Made by a program: the position numbers and the translations under genes
NCBI RefSeq assembly: GCF_001476815.1
Contig: NZ_LDSL01000141.1
Coordinates: 1 to 38,533, forward strand
Origin: Pseudacidovorax intermedius
GTDB lineage: Bacteria; Pseudomonadota; Gammaproteobacteria; Burkholderiales; Burkholderiaceae_C
Direction: 5' to 3'
DNA: 38,533 nt
Shown here: positions 31,267 through 38,533 of the stretch, piece after piece
How positions within the stretch are numbered: position 1 is the stretch's first letter
Layout of the letters: each line of letters opens with the position of its first letter
Notes under the pieces: generated by a model
What the model saw: only the letters and a program-made list of their open reading frames with translations
Told to the model about the DNA's origin: nothing
The model's database searches: none

Positions 31267-32117
31267 GGCGAGCGCGGCTGGGCGCCCTGCACGGTGAGCA
31301 CGCCCAGGCTGGCCGTCACGTGCGGTGCCACGGCCGACTGCGCGTGGGCGATGCCCAGCGCCTGCACGGCCTGCCGGGCCTGCTCCGCCACCGCCATCGC
31401 CTGCCCATGGGGCGTGCCCGGCAGGATGCAGGCGAATTCTTCGCCGCCATAGCGCGCCACCGTCGCACCCGGCACCGAGACGGCGGCCTGCAACGCGCCC
31501 GCCACGCGCTGCAGGGCGTCGTCGCCTTCCACATGGCCGTGCGCGTCGTTGAAGGCCTTGAAGGCGTCCACGTCGGCCAGCACCAGCGACAGCGGCCGGG
31601 CCCACTGGAGCTGGCGCCGGCTTTCCGCATCGAGCTGGATGTCGAAGTGGCGCCGGTTGGCCAGGCCCGTGAGCGCATCGGTCACGCTCAGCCGGTAGAT
31701 GCGGTCGTTGAGCGCGCGCAACTCGGCCTCGAAGCGCTTGCGCTCGGTGATGTCGCGCACGATGGAGCAGTTGAAGCGGCGGCCCTCGTGTTCCACCAGG
31801 TTGACCGTGACCTCGATGGGAATGTCCACGCCCGCGCGCGAGCGGTTGACCGTCTCCAGCCGGAAGGACTTGCGGGCCACCACCTCGGCCCAGTGCGCGC
31901 GCCAGCGGGCTTCGTCGAAATGCGGATCGACGTCCCACACGTGCATGCGCGACAGCTCGTCGGCGCTGTAGCCCAGCAGCCGGGTGGTGGCGGGGTTCAC
32001 GAACACGTAGCGGCCGTGCTCGTCCAGCCAGATGATCATGTCGGCGAGTTTGTCCACCGTGACCTGGGTCAGCATGGCGCGGTAGGACGGATCGCCGGGG
32101 TCCTTGCTCGTTGTCAT
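31176..32117 (-). CDS. PAS-GGDEF diguanylate cyclase
   Basis: A 313-residue cytoplasmic protein. A PAS domain with PAC motif lies at about 20-128 (MIIWLDEHGRYVFVNPATTR, LLGYSADEL, CSIVRDITERKRFEAELRAL) and a GGDEF domain at about 140-313. The active motif is GGEEF (224-228) with DALTGLANRRHFD and ADVDAFKAFNDAHGHVEGDD, so cyclase activity looks intact. The usual inhibitory RxxD five residues before the motif is absent (VPGA), so product inhibition through that site is not expected. Start at 32117 (MTTSKDPGDP) is preferred over a longer frame that overlaps the upstream divergent gene region. The 3' end of the gene forms the right 93-bp repeat of the adjacent island. Confidence 0.93.
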   Translation of the reverse strand: MTTSKDPGDPSYRAMLTQVTVDKLADMIIWLDEHGRYVFVNPATTRLLGYSADELSRMHVWDVDPHFDEARWRAHWAEVVARKSFRLETVNRSRAGVDIPIEVTVNLVEHEGRRFNCSIVRDITERKRFEAELRALNDRIYRLSVTDALTGLANRRHFDIQLDAESRRQLQWARPLSLVLADVDAFKAFNDAHGHVEGDDALQRVAGALQAAVSVPGATVARYGGEEFACILPGTPHGQAMAVAEQARQAVQALGIAHAQSAVAPHVTASLGVLTVQGAQPRSPDELLRLADRALYRAKREGRNRVVGECVGA

Positions 32118-32201
32118 GGGGCGGTTCGGGCCGAAGCGTAACGCCTGGGTCGGCGGGCCGGTGATCGGCCACGGCGCTGTGGTGGGCATGGGCAGATCGA
32201 A

Positions 32202-32219
32202 CTGTCACATTGTCTTTAC
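32202..32219 (+). promoter_or_regulatory. Possible PhoB box before the PAP2 phosphatase gene
   Basis: CTGTCAC (32202-32208) equals the first half of a Pho box (consensus CTGTCAT). Four bases (ATTG) follow, then TCTTTAC, which agrees with the second half at only three of seven places. The spacing is correct, and the downstream product is a phosphatase. One good half-site is weak evidence, so this is a candidate only. Confidence 0.3.
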
Positions 32220-32221
32220 AG

Positions 32222-32250
32222 AATCTCGGGCTTTGCCCCCGTCCGAGATT
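32222..32250 (+). promoter_or_regulatory. Perfect 8-bp inverted repeat just before the PAP2 lipoprotein start
   Basis: AATCTCGG (32222-32229) and CCGAGATT (32243-32250) form a perfect stem around 13 bases, and the ATG is at 32254. No Shine-Dalgarno is visible between. In the mRNA this hairpin would cover the ribosome-binding region. As DNA it could be an operator or a terminator-like pause on either strand. Confidence 0.6.
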
Positions 32251-32253
32251 CCC

Positions 32254-34317
32254 ATGGCCCCCGCCTCCCTCTTCCGCCTCCGCACCCTCGTCCTCGCCGT
32301 CGCCAGCGCCGCCGCCCTCATGGCCTGCGGCGGCGGTGGCAACACCGTGAGCTTGATGCCGGCCGCCAGCGGCGGCGCTGCCGCACCCACGGGCACCGGC
32401 AACAGCGGCGGCGGCACGGCCGCCACGCCCGAGACCGTCACCATCCCCGCCGAACCCGCCGGCCTGGGCCGCGCCGACACGGCGCCCATCCCCAGCGTGG
32501 TCGCCTACGTGGACACCGGCGCCACCAACCAGCGCGACAACCCCTGCAACGTCACGCTGGACACCAATGCCGGCGCCCGCGTGCTGCAGGGCTTTCTGGA
32601 CATCTGGACGCCCAGCTCGCTCAAGGTCGATGCCGGCGTGAACCTCGCCGCGGCCAACGGCTGCCCGGCCGTGACGCCCTCGACCTGGAGCGGCATTCCC
32701 GGCGATAGCACCGACGGCACGGTCAAGAACGCCACCATCCACGCCGCCAACATCAACTACGTCAAGACCGTCACGCAGGCCCGCACCACCGCCCAGGGCC
32801 TGGCCGCCTACCTCGACGATCGCCGCGGCAAGGGCTACAGCGTGAGCGACGGCATGGGCCCGCTGACCAGCGCCTGGCGCGCCGGCACGCAGCAGACCAC
32901 CACCATCACGGCCGTGGACCCCAACACCGCCATCGCGCCGGCCGTCAACGATGGCGGCAACAACGTGGGCGTGGGCAGCAGCGGCGGCAACGCCAACCTG
33001 GGCCTGGCGGTGGACTTCATCAACGGCCTGGCCGCCGGCTCCACCGAGCCGCCCAAGCGCTTCTACAAATACGCCCGCCCCTGGCGCTGGAGCAGCGACG
33101 TCAAGGTGGTGCCCGCGCTCGAATCGGCCAAGAGCAGCACGCCCGCCACCGACGGCGGCTTCCCCAGCGGCCACACGGCCGAGGCCTGGCGCGACACGCT
33201 GGCCATGGCCTGGCTGGTGCCGCAGCGCTACCAGGAGCTGATCGCCCGCGCCATGGAGATGGGCGAGAACCGCATCCTGGCCGGCATGCATTCGCCGCTG
33301 GACACGATGGGCGGCCGCGTGCACGCCACGGCCGTGGTGGCCTACAACCTCTCCAGCGTGGCCAGCTACGGCGACGCGGCCAAGAAGGCCGCCTTCGACC
33401 AGGCCCAGGCCTGGCTGCGCACGCAGACCGGCAGCGCCGACTTCAACGCCCTGGCCGCCTATGCCCGCACGCCGCGCACGAGCGATGCGACGCAGCCCGA
33501 CTTCGACCGCTTCAGCGACACCGCCGCCTGGCGCAAGACCTATCTGCAGCGCATGACCTACGGGCTGGGCACCACCGGCGCCGCCGGCCAGCCCGCCACC
33601 GTGCCCAAGAGCGCCGAGGTGCTGCTGGAGACCCGCCTGCCCTACCTGAGCGCCGACCAGCGCCGCGTGGTGCTCAAGAGCACGGCCATCGACTCCGGCT
33701 TTCCGCTGGGCAACGACGGCGAGGGCTGGGGCCGCCTGAACCTGTTCGCCGCCGCCGACGGCTACGGCCGCTTCGACGGCGACGTGGCCGTGACCATGGA
33801 TGCCAGCCAGGGCGGCTTCAGCGCCTTCGACCGCTGGCGCAACGACATCTACGGCGCCGGCAAGCTGACCAAGCTGGGCAGCGGCAGCCTGCGCCTGTCG
33901 GGCAACAACGGCTATGCCGGCGGCACGGTGCTGGCCGCCGGCACCCTGGGTGCCGACTCGGCCACCGCGCTGGGCGTTGGCGACGTGTTCGTCAAGGGCG
34001 GCACGCTGGAGAGCGCCGTCGCCAGCCTGCCGCTCGTCATTCCCGGCCGCTTCACGCAGACGGCCGGCACGCTGAGCGTGGTGGCGGGTGCCAATGGCGC
34101 GGGCCTGCTGCAGGTGGGCGGCACGGCGGCCATCGCCGGCGGCAACCTGGCGGTGCGTTTCGCCAGCGGCGCCACGCCGAAGGTGGGCGACACCATCACC
34201 GTCCTGCAGGCCGCCAGCCGCCAGGGCCGCTTCGCCGGCGTCACAGTGCAGGGCTTCGGCAAGTTGAGCGTGAGCTACACGGCCAACGCCGTGCTCGTGC
34301 GCCTCGACGGGGTCTGA
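32254..34317 (+). CDS. PAP2/acid phosphatase-type lipoprotein with autotransporter-like beta-strand repeat
   Basis: A 687-residue exported protein. The N-terminus is a lipoprotein signal with lipobox LMAC (Cys25), then a Gly/Ala/Thr-rich linker. The central domain has the three PAP2/vanadium-haloperoxidase motifs in order: K-x6-RP (K268-P276, KRFYKYARP), PSGH (304-307, GFPSGHTAEAW) and R-x5-H-x3-D (R340, H346, D350; RILAGMHSPLD). It should therefore hydrolyse phosphate monoesters or related compounds outside the cytoplasm. From about residue 535 a passenger-type repeat (PATR) follows: LGSGSLRLSGNNGYAGGTVL, with AAGTLGADSATALG. There is no C-terminal beta-barrel, so it is not a complete autotransporter. 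The gene is divergent from the PAS-GGDEF gene and ends 4 bp from the convergent phosphoesterase gene. Confidence 0.88.
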   Translation: MAPASLFRLRTLVLAVASAAALMACGGGGNTVSLMPAASGGAAAPTGTGNSGGGTAATPETVTIPAEPAGLGRADTAPIPSVVAYVDTGATNQRDNPCNVTLDTNAGARVLQGFLDIWTPSSLKVDAGVNLAAANGCPAVTPSTWSGIPGDSTDGTVKNATIHAANINYVKTVTQARTTAQGLAAYLDDRRGKGYSVSDGMGPLTSAWRAGTQQTTTITAVDPNTAIAPAVNDGGNNVGVGSSGGNANLGLAVDFINGLAAGSTEPPKRFYKYARPWRWSSDVKVVPALESAKSSTPATDGGFPSGHTAEAWRDTLAMAWLVPQRYQELIARAMEMGENRILAGMHSPLDTMGGRVHATAVVAYNLSSVASYGDAAKKAAFDQAQAWLRTQTGSADFNALAAYARTPRTSDATQPDFDRFSDTAAWRKTYLQRMTYGLGTTGAAGQPATVPKSAEVLLETRLPYLSADQRRVVLKSTAIDSGFPLGNDGEGWGRLNLFAAADGYGRFDGDVAVTMDASQGGFSAFDRWRNDIYGAGKLTKLGSGSLRLSGNNGYAGGTVLAAGTLGADSATALGVGDVFVKGGTLESAVASLPLVIPGRFTQTAGTLSVVAGANGAGLLQVGGTAAIAGGNLAVRFASGATPKVGDTITVLQAASRQGRFAGVTVQGFGKLSVSYTANAVLVRLDGV

Positions 34318-34321
34318 TCGC

Positions 34322-35458
34322 CTACCAGTCGCCGCCGTTGCGGTTCGGCCCCAGCTGCAGGCCGTCGATGCCCGCCGCCGGCCACGCGCCGATGGCGTGG
34401 CAGGCATGGCCCGGGACGACCAGCGGCCCGCGCTTGGGCACGCCGTCCGCGGCGCGCACCAGCACCTCGACGACGTCCTGCGCCTCGCCGCAGGACACGA
34501 CCAGCCGGTGCACGCCGGGCGTCTCAACCACCATGGACGCCCGCCAGAAGCCGGGCGCACCGGCCTCCATGGCCACCGGCGCGCCGCCGTCGAGCGCGGC
34601 CAGCATGGGCGCGTCCGACTTGCCGAAGCGCCGCGCCACCACGCGCAGCGGCCCGGGCCGCGGCACCTGGCGCGCCTGCACCGGCCGCGTGACCAGCCGC
34701 AGGTCGCAGGGCGACACGATCTGCACGTGCGGCCAGTCCGCCCCCAGCGGCCGGAAGCGCCAGCTCGGCAGGCCCTCGTGCACGCACACCACCGAGAAGC
34801 CCGGCGCGCCGCCGCCCTCCTCGATCTGCGCCGTCGAGCGCGTGGCGCCGTAGATCACCGCGCCGTCGTTGAGCAGCTCGTTGTAGTGCGTGTGGCCGGT
34901 GTCGACGAAGGGCACCCGCGCATCGGCGAAGAGCCGGGCCAGTTCATCGCCGCCCACGGCCAGGTCACCCGGGTAGCAGTGCATGAAGACCAGCGGCAGC
35001 TGGCCCGCGGCCTCGGCCAGCGCCAGTTCGCGCGCGATGCGGTGGCGGTGGTGCGAGGTGAAGCGGAAGTCCGGCCCGCCCGCGCCGGCGCTCACCACGT
35101 CCACGAAGATGCAGCGGTGGCCGGCGATCACCTCCGCCTCGGGGCGCTGCTCGGGCGCGAAGGCGGCCTCGAAGGCGGCCAGGCTGCCGCCCTCGAAATC
35201 GTGGTCGCCGGCCACCACCCGCAACGGCAGCCGCAGCGGCGCCAGCGCCTCGGTGATGGCGGCGTACTGCGCGGGCGTCGCATGGTTGGCGTTGTCGCCG
35301 GGCAGGTAGACGAAGTCGGCCAGGCCGGCATGGGCGTTGATCTCGCGCACCAGCGCCGCCAGCCGCGGCCGCGCGGCCCAGCCGTCGGCCTCGTCCATGT
35401 GCAGGTCGCCGACGTGGATCCAGGCGATGGAGGAAGAAAAAGCAGAAGTCGTCGTCAC
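34322..35458 (-). CDS. Calcineurin-like metallophosphoesterase
   Basis: A 378-residue phosphoesterase with all five metal-site motifs: DLH (D18, H20 in HVGDLHMDE), GDNANH (YLPGDNANHAT), GDHD (VVAGDHDFE), MHCYPGD and GHTH (DTGHTHYNELL). The C-terminal 110 residues form a beta-rich domain (VPRPGPLRVVARRF, APGFWRASMVVETPGVHRLV). No signal peptide is present, so it is probably cytoplasmic. The start is taken as GTG at 35458, which overlaps the MFS gene stop (GTGA) and has GGAG about 8 bases upstream; the first recognisable strand (IAWIHVGDLH) begins ten residues later. It is the last gene of the ArsB-like permease, MFS and phosphoesterase run. Substrate unknown. Confidence 0.9.
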   Translation of the reverse strand: MTTTSAFSSSIAWIHVGDLHMDEADGWAARPRLAALVREINAHAGLADFVYLPGDNANHATPAQYAAITEALAPLRLPLRVVAGDHDFEGGSLAAFEAAFAPEQRPEAEVIAGHRCIFVDVVSAGAGGPDFRFTSHHRHRIARELALAEAAGQLPLVFMHCYPGDLAVGGDELARLFADARVPFVDTGHTHYNELLNDGAVIYGATRSTAQIEEGGGAPGFSVVCVHEGLPSWRFRPLGADWPHVQIVSPCDLRLVTRPVQARQVPRPGPLRVVARRFGKSDAPMLAALDGGAPVAMEAGAPGFWRASMVVETPGVHRLVVSCGEAQDVVEVLVRAADGVPKRGPLVVPGHACHAIGAWPAAGIDGLQLGPNRNGGDW

Positions 35459-36786
35459 GAGGAAGCTCCAGCAGCAAGCGGCCCGCCGGCCCGCGGTTCG
35501 CACACGCCGGCGCAGGCCGGCCGCAGCAGCGCCGCGAAGCCGATCCACAGCGCCAGCGAGGCGAGCGCGAAGCCGCCCAGCACGTAAAAGGCGACCTGGT
35601 AGCCGAACAGCTGCGCCAGCCAGCCGCCGATGGCGGGTGACAGGCTGGCGCCCAGGCCCTGCACCGTCATCACGGCGCCCTGGCCCACGTTGACGCGGCC
35701 GGTGCCGTCGAGCAGGCAGGCCACCAGGCCGGGCACCGCCACGCTCTGCAGGCCGGCGCCGATGCCATCGAGTGCCTGCACCGGCCACACGCCCCAGCTG
35801 TCGATCACGCTGCCGGCGATGGCGCCGCGCAGCGGCAGCGAGGCGAAGGACACGAGCATGACCAGCCAGTAGCCGCGCGTGGCCGACAGCCGCATGGCGG
35901 CCAGGGCGGTGACGATCATTACGGCCTGCGCCACCACCACGGTGAGCGCGGTGAACATGGCCGGGTTGCCCTTGCCGGCGCCGACCACGGCCAGGCCGTA
36001 CAGCGGCAGCATGGCGCCATTGCCAAGGTGGAAGCAGGCCAGCGCCGCAGCCAGGATCAGCAGCGGCCGGTTCTGCAGCAGCGTGCGCAGGCCCTGGGCC
36101 TGTCCCTCGTCGGCCGCCGCGCCGGCCTTGCCGTCGTGCGGCCCTTCGAGCCCGCGCGCGGCGCGGTGGTCGATGGTGCGCTCCGGAATGGCCAGCACCG
36201 AGAGGATGGCGAACACGCCGAACAGCGCCGCCAGGAAGAAGATCGCCGGCATGCCGTAGCGAAAGCCCAACCAGCCCGACAGGGCCGCGCCCACCATGTT
36301 GCCGGCGTGGTTCCAGGCCTGGTTGCGGCCGTTCTGCGCGTTGAAGCCGCGCTGGCGCACCACGCCCAGCGTGATGCCCGCCACCGCCGGCCCGATGGCG
36401 GCACCGGCAATCGCCGTCGCCACCTGGCTCACGGTGACCACCAGCCCGGCCTGCGACCACAGGATGAGAAAAGAGGCCAGCACCGTGCAGATGCCAGTGA
36501 TCACCACCACCCAGCGCTTGCGGGCCGTGTGGTCGATGAAGGCACCCGCCGGCACCGTCATGAGCATGCCGGCCACGCCGCCGGCCGTCATCACCGAGCC
36601 GATGGCCCCCGGCTGCCAGCCGCGCTGCTGCAGGAAGACCCCGAGGAAGGGCCCGATGCCGGCCTGCATGTCGGCCATGAAGAAATTGAGCGCGCACAGC
36701 GCGCGCGTGGCGCGGCGCCGGTCCCCGCCGGCGGCATCCCCGTCTGCTGCATTCGCGGAAGCCGCGAGGGTGGGCGAGGTGCGCAT
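35455..36786 (-). CDS. MFS transporter
   Basis: A 443-residue major facilitator with twelve predicted membrane helices. The first cytoplasmic loop motif is present in variant form (GAFIDHTARKRW), and helix 4-5 contains AGITLGVVRQRGFNAQNGRN, QAWNHAGNMVGAALSGWLGF, typical of a poorly studied MFS group. A cytoplasmic loop of about 50 residues (ERTIDHRAARGLEGPHDGKA) separates the two halves. A GGAGA lies about 9 bases before the ATG at 36786 and supports the start. The gene follows the ArsB-like permease gene by 31 bp and overlaps the phosphoesterase gene by 4 bp, so the three are co-transcribed. Substrate and direction of transport cannot be read from sequence. Confidence 0.9.
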   Translation of the reverse strand: MRTSPTLAASANAADGDAAGGDRRRATRALCALNFFMADMQAGIGPFLGVFLQQRGWQPGAIGSVMTAGGVAGMLMTVPAGAFIDHTARKRWVVVITGICTVLASFLILWSQAGLVVTVSQVATAIAGAAIGPAVAGITLGVVRQRGFNAQNGRNQAWNHAGNMVGAALSGWLGFRYGMPAIFFLAALFGVFAILSVLAIPERTIDHRAARGLEGPHDGKAGAAADEGQAQGLRTLLQNRPLLILAAALACFHLGNGAMLPLYGLAVVGAGKGNPAMFTALTVVVAQAVMIVTALAAMRLSATRGYWLVMLVSFASLPLRGAIAGSVIDSWGVWPVQALDGIGAGLQSVAVPGLVACLLDGTGRVNVGQGAVMTVQGLGASLSPAIGGWLAQLFGYQVAFYVLGGFALASLALWIGFAALLRPACAGVCEPRAGGPLAAGASS

Positions 36787-36817
36787 GGCGGGTGTCTCCA
36801 GGTTGGCGGGGGGTAAA

Positions 36818-38071
36818 TCAGCCGATCAGGATCCGCGCCCCGATGGCCAGCAGGAGGGCGGGCGGCATGACCAGCACGCCCACCTTCAGGAAGCGGAAGA
36901 AGCCCACGTCGTCGCCTTCGCGACGGATGGCGGCCAGCCACAGGATGGTGGCGAGCGAGCCGGTGATCGACAGGTTGGGGCCCAGGTCCACACCGATCAG
37001 CGTGGCGTCGATCACCACCTGCGGCGGCCGGGCCTGCTGCAGGACGGTGCTGGCGAGCAGGCCGGCCGGCAGGTTGTTGATGACGTTGGAGCCGACCGCC
37101 AGCACCGCGCCGGTGACGGCCGCGGCGCCGTTCACGCTGCGCTGCACGCCGGCCATGAGCCACTGGGCCAGGGTGGCGATGACGCCCGTCTGGTGCAGCG
37201 CCTCCACCAGCACGAACAGGCCGGCCACCAGCGGCAGCACGCTCCAGGAAATGTCCTTGACCAGCGCCCAGGGGCTCGCCCGGTCGCGCACCAGCACCAC
37301 GGCCGCCGTCAGGGCGCCCATGATGGCGGTGGGCAGGCCCAGGTCGATGCCCTTGAAGGACACCGTCATCAGCACGATGGCCGTGACGACCAGCGCGCCC
37401 AGCGCCGTCCAGCCGCCGGCATGCAGGGGCTCGACCTCGACGCGCCGTTCGCAGCCGCCCGCCAGTTCCTTGCGCATGGCCAGGCGCAGGCAGACGTAGG
37501 TGGCGCCGATGGCCAGCAGCGACGGCAGCCCGAAGCTCTTGATCCACGGCCACAGCGAGGGCACGTGCGCACCGTACAGCACCAGGTTGGCCGGGTTGGA
37601 GATCGGCAGCACGAAGCTCGCCGCATTGGCGATGAAGGCGCAGATGAACAGGTAGGGCAGCGCCGGCGTGCGGGCCTTGCGCGCCGCCGCATACACCGCG
37701 GGCGTCAGCACCACGGCCGTGGCGTCGTTGGAGAGGAAGGCGGTGATGACCGCGCCGATGGCATAGACCAGCGTGAACAGCCGCCTCTGCGAGCCGCCCG
37801 CCATGTTGACCGCATGCCCGGCCACCCAGTCGAACAGGCCTTCGCGCCGCGCCGTCTCGGACAGCAGCATCATGCCGATGAGGAAGAGGTAGACGTCGTT
37901 GCCCTTGGTGACGGCGCCCAGCGCCTGGTGCGCCGGCAGCAGGCCGAGCACGACGACCAGGGCGGCGCCCGCGGCGGCCCAGATGGCCTCGGGCAGCTTG
38001 AAAGGCCGGATCAGCACGCCGGCCGTAGTGGCACCGGCGATGGCCCAGATGGTGAGGTGGGAAGACAGCAT
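36818..38071 (-). CDS. ArsB/NhaD-type (ion transporter superfamily) permease
   Basis: A 417-residue inner-membrane transporter with about eleven helices, related to the arsenite/antimonite pump ArsB. Key segments agree with E. coli ArsB: FLSNDATAVVLTPAVYAAAR (ArsB FANDGAALILTP), NAASFVLPISNPANLVLYG, NVINNLPAGLLAS, and DLGPNLSITGSLATILWL (ArsB DLGPKITPIGSLATLLWL). These are the ion-binding half-helix regions. No arsR, arsC or arsA is adjacent, so arsenite efflux is not certain; an anion or dicarboxylate exchanger of the same superfamily is possible. It is the first gene of the permease, MFS and phosphoesterase run and begins 9 bp after the CHASE3 gene stop, so it may also belong to a longer transcript. 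Start at 38071 has no clear Shine-Dalgarno. Confidence 0.88.
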   Translation of the reverse strand: MLSSHLTIWAIAGATTAGVLIRPFKLPEAIWAAAGAALVVVLGLLPAHQALGAVTKGNDVYLFLIGMMLLSETARREGLFDWVAGHAVNMAGGSQRRLFTLVYAIGAVITAFLSNDATAVVLTPAVYAAARKARTPALPYLFICAFIANAASFVLPISNPANLVLYGAHVPSLWPWIKSFGLPSLLAIGATYVCLRLAMRKELAGGCERRVEVEPLHAGGWTALGALVVTAIVLMTVSFKGIDLGLPTAIMGALTAAVVLVRDRASPWALVKDISWSVLPLVAGLFVLVEALHQTGVIATLAQWLMAGVQRSVNGAAAVTGAVLAVGSNVINNLPAGLLASTVLQQARPPQVVIDATLIGVDLGPNLSITGSLATILWLAAIRREGDDVGFFRFLKVGVLVMPPALLLAIGARILIG

Positions 38072-38080
38072 GGAGAAGGG

Positions 38081-38533
38081 TCAGGAGGCGCCGGTGGCCG
38101 GGGCGGCCGGCAGCGCCGCGCGCGAAACATGGAAGCGGGCGATCATCGCAAGACCCAGGCGGGCCAGCACCGACAGCGCCGTGCAGGCCAGCGTGATGGC
38201 CAGCAGCCAGCGCTCGGTGGCATGGGCCTGGGCGTTGCGCTGCGCGAGCAGCTGGGACTCGGCGTCGCGCATCTCGGCGACGACGGCGCGCACCTCGTCC
38301 ATGGTGCGCTTGCCCTCGTCGCGCAGCACCAGCGTACGGGCGGCTTCCAGGCCCTGGGTGCGGCGGGCCTGCACCGTCGCGTGCAGCTCGGCCAGCTTGA
38401 GGGCGACGGCGTATTCCAGCCGGTCCACGCGCCGCTGCTGCACAGTGCTGTCGCTGACCAGCGTGCGCAGCCGGTTGGCCAGCGGCGCGTGGACCGGCTG
38501 GAATACGCCGTCGCCCTCAAGCTGGCCGAGCTG
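38081..38533 (-). CDS. CHASE3-domain membrane protein, C-terminal part (N-terminus beyond the right edge)
   Basis: The frame is open to the window edge, so the first part of the gene is missing; 150 codons are visible. The segment LANRLRTLVSDSTVQQRRVD, RLEYAVALKLAELHATVQAR and MDEVRAVVAEMRDAESQLLA is typical of the helical CHASE3 sensor domain (periplasmic). It is followed by one membrane helix (LLAITLACTALSVLARLGLA, about 120-140 of the visible part) and only about 16 further residues. CHASE3 normally precedes a kinase, GGDEF or methyl-accepting output domain; none is present here. The protein could work through a partner encoded nearby or be a truncated sensor. It lies 9 bp upstream of the ArsB-like gene. 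Confidence 0.8.
   Translation of the reverse strand, partial: QLGQLEGDGVFQPVHAPLANRLRTLVSDSTVQQRRVDRLEYAVALKLAELHATVQARRTQGLEAARTLVLRDEGKRTMDEVRAVVAEMRDAESQLLAQRNAQAHATERWLLAITLACTALSVLARLGLAMIARFHVSRAALPAAPATGAS

Noticed and set aside
31192-34560. Minus-strand open frame of about 1100 codons opposite the PAP2 gene
   Set aside because: Gly/Ala/His/Val-rich antisense translation of a well-supported plus-strand lipoprotein gene.

Overview
The window is GC-rich DNA (about 70% by eye outside a few islands) with dense, often overlapping genes. The gene families point to a beta-proteobacterium of the order Burkholderiales, most likely family Comamonadaceae: a Bug/TctC-type solute-binding protein, several SsuA-like binding proteins, an MHYT-GGDEF-EAL regulator, a palindromic intergenic repeat and a VasX-like type VI effector. 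I see no rRNA, tRNA, CRISPR array or complete insertion sequence. Assignments rest on motifs and remembered family features; no search was run.

Left part (1-10.2 kb). The left edge holds the 5' end of ssuD, with a small unknown gene and ssuE upstream on the minus strand. A short remnant of a TetR regulator precedes a class A FAD monooxygenase (plus strand). Then come a catB-type acetyltransferase and a tightly coupled minus-strand operon: Bug binding protein, metal-dependent cyclase, CocE/NonD hydrolase. An intact TetR regulator lies divergent to this operon, and a convincing promoter with a palindrome between -35 and -10 lies in the gap. A membrane MHYT-GGDEF-EAL protein follows.

Organosulfur block (10.6-22.9 kb). 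A minus-strand operon (SfnB/DszC-like acyl-CoA dehydrogenase, thiol dioxygenase of the cysteine dioxygenase family, four-domain rhodanese) lies divergent to a long plus-strand cluster: SsuA-like binding protein, SsuD-like monooxygenase, class II aldolase, second binding protein, ABC permease, ABC ATPase, membrane-anchored cytochrome c, third binding protein. Together these look like scavenging of organosulfur compounds: import, oxygenolytic C-S cleavage, thiol oxidation and sulfur transfer. The true substrate is not readable from sequence.

Type VI effector island (22.9-31.3 kb). Five minus-strand genes form one operon: a DUF4123 adaptor, a 1024-residue VasX-like effector, a DUF6708 membrane protein (likely immunity), an orphan toxin that matches only the C-terminal part of the effector, and a second DUF6708 protein. 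The segment is bracketed by 93-bp direct repeats, each the 3' end of a diguanylate cyclase gene. The right copy belongs to an intact PAS-GGDEF gene; the left copy is only a remnant. This is the most interesting structure in the window.

Right part (31.2-38.5 kb). The intact PAS-GGDEF gene is divergent from a lipoprotein that fuses a PAP2/vanadium-haloperoxidase-type phosphatase to an autotransporter-type beta-strand repeat. A minus-strand run follows: CHASE3 membrane protein (cut by the window end), ArsB-like permease, MFS transporter, calcineurin-like phosphoesterase.
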